12,347 bases of DNA. Source: Goniomonas avonlea (Eukaryota > Cryptophyceae > Goniomonadida > Goniomonadaceae). Below the pieces are notes generated by a model. That model made no database searches. It was not told the DNA's origin and saw only the letters and a list, made by a program, of their open reading frames with translations. The DNA lies in contig QUTJ01031505.1 of NCBI GenBank assembly GCA_003573635.1, positions 1 through 12,347 on the forward strand, read 5' to 3'. Position 1 is the first letter of the stretch. Every line of letters begins with the position of its first letter. This document shows, piece after piece, positions 1 through 9,100 of the stretch. A program made the position numbers and the translations under genes.

Positions 1-2
1 GT

Positions 3-3000
3 GGTCTGGGGGCGCCGTTGTTGGTTTCCTTGATCCGTTCTGTTGGGACGCTGGGCTCTGCGATGAGCCACGACGGGCCTGGGGCGAGCAGCTTGTTGCT
101 GCTACGCACCCCCAGTTCTGGTTCGGTGTGTGTGACTGTGGTTGGTTTTTCCATCGGGCCTAGAGATCACACCACCCGACTGGCCTTTGGCCAAACCCGC
201 GACGAAGGTACACTGTGGGCTTCCGATAGCAGTGTGTATTGTAGGTTAAGCTCCGGTGCGTCTCGCTCCTCGTCTGATCGATCTGTGATTTTGAGCCTAA
301 GTGGTTCTGGTCACACAGCTGTTTCGCTTCTTAGCTATGCCTGCACTTTATTTGCTGCCCATGGCTCCAATAATCCGACCACTGGCTCCGTGAGTGTCAC
401 AGTCCTTGGCTCTGGCTTCGGTCGTGCTAGTGGGTCAATGCTGGTTCGTCTAGGGCACTGTGCTAGTGCTGCCACAGCATGGACAGCCGGTTCTGCACTG
501 AGCTGCAAGAGGATTACTGGGGCTTCGACCTTCCTTAGCATTCGCGTTACCGTTGGTGCTCTGATATCTCTGAGCTCGGTAATGACGTTTGATGTTCTGT
601 TTGTCCGCTCGGCCATGTCTTGGAACTCTGTTAGCACGGGTGCAACCAGCGTCACCGCGGTAGGTTCTAACATTGGCACGGTGGGGAGGTCTCTGCGAGC
701 ACACCTGGGCTTGACGGTGCCCGGTTCAACCTTCTGGATCTCGGACAGCTCTGTACGCTGCAAGGCTCCCTCAGGGGTTCCTGGGGGCTCCCGTCTCATT
801 CTGTCGCTGGTCCTGCGGCGTGGCTCCGCTCCGGCGTCGTTTTCCATCAGCGGTTTCCACAGTGGTGTTCATGGTCTTTGTTCCTCCTGCACCGCGGCCT
901 CGAGTGTGACTGTGATCGGCAAAAGCCTTGGCCATCACGACGCGAGCGGCTGTCTGCGGCTGAGAGGTTCCGGACTTCAAGGAACCGATTGGCTCTCGGA
1001 TAGCAGCATTAAGGCGAAAGCGTCTTCATTGCACCAAGTCGCCAACCACCTTGCGTTTACGATCCAACAAGTTGCTCGTACCTCTCTGTCACTGTTCACC
1101 GCGTGTTCTTCCGCCCTGAGCAGCATGGTACCCATCAACTTGGCTGCCACCGGTGCAAGCAGTGTCACAGTCGTCGGATCCAGTCTCGGCCTGCATGCCA
1201 CTTCCCATGCTCGTCTCACCCACTGCGCGTGCGCTTTAACAGCTTGGACTGCCGACAGTGCCATCCGGTGCAAGTCGCCACTCGTCGCCCACTCTCAGTT
1301 CCTCCGCGTTGCTGCTACTCTGAGTCAGCTGCGCTCGTCCTTGGTGTTCGCCGCAAGGCTGCCATCACAATTGGTGAGCAGTGTCGTCGCGGGCAATAGT
1401 CCAAGCACAGGCGCTGCTAGTGTCACTGTTCTTGCGATGTCGTTGAGTCCCCGCCATGGAAGCCTCCTTGGGCGTTTCGCGGTCACGGCAGCGGAGTGCA
1501 GTGCCTGGCGCTCAGATTCCGCGATAAGGGCGAAGTCAGCCTCGGGAAGCCGGCCGTGCGTCAATGTTGGAATAAGCCTTGGATATGTCGCCTCCAGGGC
1601 AAGCACCATAACGTATGACCTTGTCGCTATTGTCTCTGGTGTGTTTGCGTTGGGCTACCCCATCTCCACCCTCCACGCTACGTGTCCGCTTGCGGCCCAA
1701 CCTGCCTGGCACACCGGACTGCCTTACGAACTCACAACAGTCCCAACCATTGCATCTGGTGTCGCCGCCACTGGGGCGGTGCGAATCACACTCGTCGCCA
1801 CGAACGTGGCCAGCGATGGCAGTCCTGGAGCCAGGTTGGGGAGAACACGCTGCGAGCTCTCTCTCTGGAAATCGGATTCTTCGCTGCACTGTCGAGCTGC
1901 CAGTGGTATCCAAGCCGCCGCCATCATTCTGTCCATTGGAGTATCTTTTCTCAATTCGAAGACGAATGCGTTGTCGTACACCAGGGTGGCTGCGAGGGGG
2001 GTCGGGCAACCGGCTTGTAGTCTTGCTCTCGTCACCGGGGCCGTCAGTGTCACCGTGTTGGGTGCCGCCTTTGCCAGATTTGAGACCACGTCACGTGCGA
2101 GGTTTGGTTCTTCTGCCTGTACTGGCACAAAGTGGATATCGGACACGTCAGCGCTCTGCTTGGCTGCTGGACGGCACAGGTTGGAAGCATCGGCTGGAGC
2201 CGCAGTCACCGTTGGAAGATTATCGGAGTCCACTCTCTTGTCCGCGCTGCTGTTTCCCCTGCCTCCGTCTGGTGCGCTGCCGAGCCGCCTGATACCTGGT
2301 TCTGGGTCTGTCAGCGTTACAGTCGTCGGGGGTCATCTTTCAGCAGTGAACCCGACCCCGCTGGTACGGATTGGCCAATCAAGCAGCGAGAGCACTTCCT
2401 GGGTTTCGGACACCTCTCTTCGATGCACCGGCGCTGCAATGGCCCACCCGAGTGCGAACGTCGCTGTTACGCTATTTCTCCGCACTGTGTCCGCCACAGC
2501 GTTGTTGACAATTGACTCGATGTTGCGATCGGCTGGGAACACCGCCTCCACTGGAGCTGCTTCTGTCACTGTCCTCGGTGCTTCTTTCCCCCCTCGCTCC
2601 TCTTCTTTCCGGGTTGCCGCAACTGGATTAGAGGGATCTCGCTGGCGATCTGCCAGCTCAGTTGTCTGCAAGCCGTCAGGCATGGCTCGCTCTGCGGCTG
2701 CAGTCGCGTTGACAGTGCAAGGGTCAGCGCGATGCCTCACCGGGGCGGTATCGTTCGACATGCCCTGGCCCTCTGTGCCACCGGTTGGCTCGAACACAGG
2801 CGCGGTGTCCGTGTCCCTCCTGAGCCGCGGCTTTGGTGGCACCGAGGCTTCCGTTGCTGTGCGTTTTGGAGGCACAGGCTGTGAAGCATCACGCTGGTTG
2901 AGTGACACCAGCCTTGCTTCTCGAGCACCCCGCACCCTTGGCACGGGGTCAATCTGCACAACCTTTGCAGGCAGCGTCTATGCGACATTCGCGCAGGCAG

Positions 3001-6000
3001 TCCTGCTGCCGGTCCCTGTGCAGGCCGCTCGCCGCAACCTGGGCAACACGGGTGGAACAAGTGTCACCGTCGTGGGTATGCGCCTTGGGCACGCAGCTGC
3101 CTCGACTCGGCTTCGACTCGGTCCCTCTGCGTGCGCCGCGACAGTTTGGCTCGCCCACACGTCGGTGACGAGTAAGACCAGCAGGCCGAGTCTCAAGGTG
3201 TCAGCGATCATTGCAACAGTCGTTCTTCAAACTGGGAGTGCCACCGTGTCGCTCTCGACCTACCCTCAGAGTCTCTTCACGCTGCAACCCAACTTCCCTG
3301 GGACAGGTGCGACCCAGGTGACAGTTTTCGGGTCAGGTCTCTCCTCGAGCTGCACCGGCCGAGTCTCTTTCCATGGCACGGGATCCGAAGCGACACTCTG
3401 GACCTCGGAGACATCGGTGCGAGCGCGTGCGCCGGCTGCGACTGCCACTGGCCCACTGGCGGTGGCTGTCACACTCAAGCGCTGGTTCCTGACTGCCGCT
3501 CTCGGTGTGAGCTTTGACTCCTTGACCCCCAAGCTCCTGGCGCCGTCGAACGGACCATCGACTGGAGCGACCGTTGTGACTGTCGTAGGGTCGAGTCTGT
3601 ACAGACTTCATTCCCACGCGCGCTTGGGTCTGACTGTCGCGGACAGCTGGCTGTGGAGTTCTCTGACGTCACTCAGTCTACGTGCCAACGCAGGAGTGGG
3701 TGGCTTGTCTGGCCTTTCCCTAGCGCTCACTGCTGCAGCCAGCGTCTCGTCACTCACGACCGGTTTCTCATTGGACGCCATGGCCTGCAGCTTCGGGTTG
3801 AGTCCGAGCAACGCTCCCTTGACAACAGGTGTCAGCGTGACTCTGGTTGGCGCAGGCGTCAGTGTGACCGACGCCAGTGTGCGAGCTCGCCTTGGTACCA
3901 CTGGCTCGGCAGCCTCCGCCTGGGTCTCTGAGTCAACATTGCTGTGCAAGTCGATTTTGGGGCTGCCGTCTGGTCCAGCGATAGCCATCACGGTTATACA
4001 GCGAGTGTGCCTGGCTACGCTTGCTGTTTCGGTCGACCGTCCCTCACTGTCAACAGTGCGCGGCAACGCTGTGGCCACTGGGAGCCTCTCTGTCACTGTG
4101 CTCGGCGCGTCCCTCCGAAACGCTGCCTTGTCCGTTAGAGCCTCGCTCGGTCGGACGGGGTGTCAATCTGTGCTGTGGTCTTCAACCACCGCGCTACACG
4201 CCAAATTGGCACCCACTGGCCGATGGCGGGGCTCGGCTATTGTGCTCACTGGCGGTCAGGTCACGTCGACGCTCGTCCACAGTCTGACGTTTCCGCACCC
4301 CTTGCTCAGCCACAGGTTCCGCACGAATGTTGTCGCGACGGGGGGCGTCGTTGTCACTCTGGTGGGACGAAGCTTCTGCGAGGCCCGTCAGTCAGCCGGG
4401 ACGCGGTTCCACTCCACCGCTGCAGCCTCCACGGTCTGGGTGTCGGACTCATCGCTGCAGTGCCTCTCTGCTGCAGTGATCCCGCAGTTTCCAGGGCGTC
4501 TCATCGCGACCCTGCAGATGTCACTCAGCTCTTCGATCTTCTCAGTGGACTCGCCTCGTCTGGACGCTGCGCAAGGATGCCCCACTCCCACCACTGGTGC
4601 GACATCGGTGACCTTGGTTGGCGCCAGACTTGGCTCAAGTGGCTCTGGAACACCCAGGGCTCGATTTCACAGCAGTGCGGGGGAGGCATCCGTCTGGGTT
4701 TCGCAGACCTCGATTGCTTCGAAGGCGCCTCTTGGGCTCTTGCGTGTCGGCACGGCTGCCCTGTCAGCTGTCTTCGCCGCACCTGTGGTTGTGGCGTTGT
4801 CGTGCTCCTCGGAGGTGTGGTTGAAAGACGCTATGCCTTCGAATGTAGCTGTCACGGCAAGTCTCTCGGTGACTGTGGTCGGCTCAGGGTTTGGACGGAC
4901 TCAGCGCTCGAAGACCGTGAGGTGGCGTGGCACGTCCTGCGCTGCATCCTCCTGGACTTCGGAAACATCAATCCGATGCCGTACCCCCAGACACGCTTTG
5001 ACCTTCACGGGCGCTTCTATTGTCGCGACCATTGCTGGTTTATCGACTGCCAGTAGCCCTTCTTCGTATGACGAGGTGTTCTGGGTCCAGCCCAGCAGTG
5101 TGTCTGCCCGCAACTGCATGACGACAGGAGCAGCGAGCGTGACCATGGTTGGCTCGGCTCTCGCTCACTCCACGAGGCCACGCCAAGGGCGCACGGCACT
5201 CGAGACAGCCGTGTGGGCGTCAGCGACCTCGATTATCGGCAAACTCCCTCATGGCGTCGTCGCCGACCCCGTCGTCCTTACCGCCGCCAAGTACTCCGGG
5301 AGCCTGTCCGAAGCGTTTTCGTACGACTCCCCACAGCTGACCTCCTCTGTACCTTGGGTAGTTATCTCAACGGGCAGTCGCTCAGTGACAATCACCGGAC
5401 GGGGGGTCGGCAGCACGGACACCTCTCGACTGCTGCGGGCTGGTGGGACGGTTGCTGAGGCGTCTCACTGGGTCAGCGACTCCTCGCTTGTTGCCAAGCT
5501 CGGAGCTCAACACCCCAGCGTGCTCTTGGGCGTGTTGCCCATTGTCGCTTCCATGTCCACCAGCACCGCCGTGGGCCTGTTTACCTACGTTGAAGCGAAG
5601 ATCGGGTGGGCCAGCAGCGTTGTGCAGTCGAACATCCCAGTCACTGGTAGCATCAGCGTGACCGTCGTTGGAAAGCGGCTGGAGCCACTCACTACAGTCC
5701 ACCTCGGTCGCACGCATGCTGCCGCCCTGGACTGGACCTCCACTACCTCGCTTCGTTGCTTGAGTGTTGCCTCAGGCCTGTCCCACGGGCACGTCGTGAT
5801 CACTGTGGACTCAATTCGCAGCACTTTCCAGGACGCGACGTCCCACGACGCGTGGCAGGTCGCTCGCCTCCCGATTCCAAACACACCGGCGACTGGCTCG
5901 ATCCAGGTAACCGTCGTCGGTGTTGGTTTCGGCCACATCGCCTCGCCCTCCTCGTCACTCCGCGTCGGCGCCACCGCCGCACAAGCTTCCTCCTGGCGCT

Positions 6001-6116
6001 CCAGCACCACTCTCGCCTGCAAATCCACTGCGGGCGGCTCGTCGGTGTCCGGTCTTGCTCTGGCGATCACGCATGTGGGAGCACCGCGGTTGACGGCAGT
6101 GCCACTCTCGTACGAT
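3..6116 (+). repeat. Type A array: 23 divergent Trp-motif repeats of about 87 residues
   Basis: Each unit has a strand of the form TG-x-x-SVTV-x-G, then a Trp in the context W-x-S-(D/E)-(S/T)-S, often followed by C-K or C-R, and closes near an S-(F/Y)-D. Codons of the conserved Gly (or its Ala replacement) start at 120, 384, 639, 894, 1152, 1410, 1773, 2037, 2304, 2553, 2799, 3051, 3306, 3564, 3828, 4080, 4341, 4596, 4857, 5127, 5373, 5646 and 5895. Trp codons start at 216, 480, 735, 990, 1245, 1506, 1866, 2133, 2400, 2643, 2895, 3147, 3399, 3654, 3921, 4176, 4437, 4695, 4953, 5214, 5469, 5733 and 5994. The Trp is present in all 23, with D/E at W+3 in 14. Bases 3-119 are the tail of an earlier unit, so the array continues upstream. 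The strand pattern suggests an Ig-like IPT/TIG fold; that is inference. Units have diverged strongly, so this is an old duplication and not a DNA-level tandem repeat. Confidence 0.88.
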
Positions 6117-9100
6117 GAGGCTTGGGAGCTTGTCGCGCCGCTGAGTGCCCTTGCGCTCGGCGGGACCGCCTTGCAGCTCGAGGGGTCAAATCTACAGCCA
6201 AGCGCCAACTGGACCTGCGTGTTCGCTGCTGCGGCTACAGAGATGGTAACGCCCGCGGACTGGATTTCGGGTACGAGCGTCGCCTGTAACACACCGGCCT
6301 GGGGCGGTGCGTATCAAGCCAAGACTGTGACAGTGACGCTGTGTCGAGCAGAGATTCCTGTCGCGGCCCGCCCGGGGCGGGGTCAGCTGGTCCTGCTAGA
6401 TTCAGTCAAGTTTGTTGAGCCCAGTCGCACGGTTGTGGGCGGTAGCACTGTGTTGACCGTGGCCGGTGACGGATTTGGCCAATTTGGCTACAGCTGTCAG
6501 TTTGTTTCATCGGGGCCGCCAGTGTCTTCCGTTGCCACCACTCTCTTCCCGACCATCCTGATCTGCCCGGTGCCATTGTTGGCGGTCGGCATGTACAATG
6601 TCAGTGTGACGATTGGCGGGGTTGCAGTGGCCTCCAGTTGGGGGGGCGCCGCTCTCGCTTTCCGAGTGCACGAACTCTGGGAGGCACTCGTGCCGACGTC
6701 TGGCCCAGCAAACGGCGGCACCCTTCTCCAGCTCTCCGGGAGCTCGTTCGACCCGGCCGTCGCTTACCTCTGCGGCTTCGAGTTCAACGACGGTACCTTG
6801 CTGGCGGTGAACGCGACCGTTGTGTCCTCAAGCGTCCTCACTTGTGTCACGCCCGATCGGGTCGGTTTCGTCCTGGTGTCCATACGGCGCCTGGGAGGTA
6901 TTCCCATTCCAGTCGCGGGGTCGTCCGCCACCTCGATTGCCTTCAAGTACATGCCGTCGTGGGTCAGCTTCAGCCCGACCACAGGCTTTGCTAGCGGTGG
7001 CGCCGTTGTTACCATCACCGGCGCTGGCTTCCACAACAGCTCGCAGTTTGTGCTCAACCTCGTCGCGGGCTCGTTTCTCATGCTGGCTCCAGCTCGCCTT
7101 GTCACGCAAAACCTGCTGGAGTTCACCACTCCTGCCTGGGGCTCCTTGTACCACGCCACGACGGTGGAGGTGAGCCTCGTGGAGGGCTTTTCCACTGTGG
7201 ACCCTGTCGACGGGCTTCCACACCATTTCACCTTCCACGCCTCGATCGCTGATCTCATCCCTCACTTCCCTGCGCCTGGTCCCGGCTCGATCCTGATCAC
7301 CGTGGCCGGTTACGGGTTTCAGCGTGACTCGTCCAGCTATCTGTGTCAAGTTGGAAGTGCCACGATCACGGCAGAGCCGCTCAGCGCGTCTCGGCTCGTG
7401 TGTTCTGTCAACTGGGGGAACTACCCTGGAGGGGCCTTCAACCTCAGCCTATGGGACGGCGCCCTCGAGGTCAACGGCGCCGGTGCTAACAACACAATCG
7501 TCTTCTCTTCCTCGTTCATGTTTGCCAGGCCAACTCAAGCCAGGCTATCGGGCGGGACTGGAGTGGCCGTGACTGCTCTGAGTCTGGACTTTGCACAGCA
7601 ATATGTGTGCGTCGTTACCTCTGGCTCTGTCGTCCTGCTCTCGGCGCCAGTGTTTCCGCGGCACCCAACCACTCTCCTATGCCGCAGCCCACCTTGGACA
7701 CAGCCGATTGCTCAGGGTGTCAGTATCTTCGGAAACTTTTCGCTACAGCTCCACCCGTCCGGAACCACAGTGTTTAGCCCAGAGCCCGTTCCCTTCGAGC
7801 TCTTCCAGGCAAAGGTCTCCCCCTCAGTGGGGTCCTCCCTGGGCGGTTATCAAGTCTTGATCACTGTCGACGCAGACCTCGACCTGTGCACGACGGGCTT
7901 CACGTGCGTGTTCTCGGCTCCAGGGAAATCCATGTCGTCGGCACCCACTGGTGCCCTCTCGCTGACTTTGCTGCAGTGCACCGTGCCACCCTGGGGTATC
8001 GTGTTCGCCGCAGGCGTTGTCAACCTCACCATTGCGCTGGATGGCACACCTTTGTCCACAGTGCACCCGATAACGTTTGTCTTTGTCGAGGACTTTTATG
8101 CGTTCATGCCGACCACTGTTCTGGCTTCCGGCGGCGAAATTTCTGTGTTTGGAACCGGCTTTGACGCAGCGATTCCTGGGCTGTACCAGTGCCGACTGTC
8201 CTGCCTGGAGACTGGCGCCAGTGTGACCGTGGGCGCAGAAGTTCTGGATGCTGGTGTTTTGCGAGTGGCGCTTCCACCTTGGCCCTTTGCCTCTTGCTCG
8301 CTGACGCCGGCAGTGAGTCGGACCGACGCAACGCCTACCTCGTGGAAATCGTTCGCAACAAGGTTAGTCGTGCAGTCGGTGGTAACCGGCGTGCACCCAA
8401 ACTCCTCGGCTGGCCTGCCGCCAGATGCCGCCATTGTGTTCCATGGGTTCGCTCTGGAGACTGGCGACAATGTCGTGTATCAGTTCGTTTTCACCTCGCT
8501 GACGGCGGCTGTGCGCTCCCCATGGGTGCCCTCGACCACCCCGACGACGCTGACCTGCCCTCTTCCTGGGTGGCCGTTTCTTGCAGCTTTCACTCGGGTG
8601 TCAGTGTTCTCCAAAGACGTCAGTACACAGGTTACCACCCAGCTTGCTTCCACCGGCCCCGTGGAGTTCAAGTTCGAGGAGTTTTGGAGGATCGTGGACC
8701 CGACCTCTGGCCCTGTAACCGGCGGCACCCAGCTTGTATTCCGCGGTGCCGGGTTCAACACTTCCAGCACTGTGTACTCCTGTGAGTTCGTTGGTGTCAT
8801 GGGCCGCCTCAGTACGCCTGCCACCGTCGCAACCACAACGCTCTCTTGCGCGACTCCGCTTTGGCCGCACCCTGCAGGCAACATATCCCTTGAACTGCGC
8901 CAAGGGGGCGCCGCTGTGTTGGGCCCTCCACAGGCCAAGTTCGAGTTTTTGCCAACAGTGCTGTCTGCCCCTAGCGTCTCCTCTGGTCCTGCCACCGGGA
9001 ACACGACCATTGAGATCGCGCTGATGGGTCTGGATCCCGCCTCCCCAGATTTGCTTTTCTGCCGATTCTCTGAACCTGCAGCGGGCCACAGCCTTGATTC

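Noticed and set aside
1615-2292. Plus-strand open frame of 225 codons in another phase
   Set aside because: It starts and ends inside type A units 6-8 without its own motifs, while the true frame keeps the conserved Gly and Trp positions here.
4746-4799. A hydrophobic Ala/Val/Leu run of about 18 residues that could be taken for a membrane helix
   Set aside because: It occupies the place of the last beta strands of type A unit 18, where other units also have alternating hydrophobic residues, and it contains Pro, Ser and Thr. A single membrane crossing in mid-array would put the later sequon-bearing units on the wrong side.
4160-5056. Plus-strand open frame of 298 codons in another phase
   Set aside because: It overlaps the repeat array out of frame and its composition (Cys, Arg, His, Trp-rich) is typical of a shifted reading of GC-rich coding sequence. 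The frame-3 motifs continue through it undisturbed.
335-5146. A ladder of minus-strand open frames, many containing T-V-T-L-x-A/E-P-V
   Set aside because: This motif is the antisense reading of the conserved TG-x-x-SVTV-x-G strand in the type A repeats and recurs at the same period. The frames start and stop at random relative to each other and carry no independent protein features, so they are shadows.
3-6116. A DNA-level tandem satellite or CRISPR-like array
   Set aside because: The periodicity is at the protein level. Nucleotide identity between units is low apart from a short core around the Ser-Val-Thr codons, and unit lengths vary in multiples of three.
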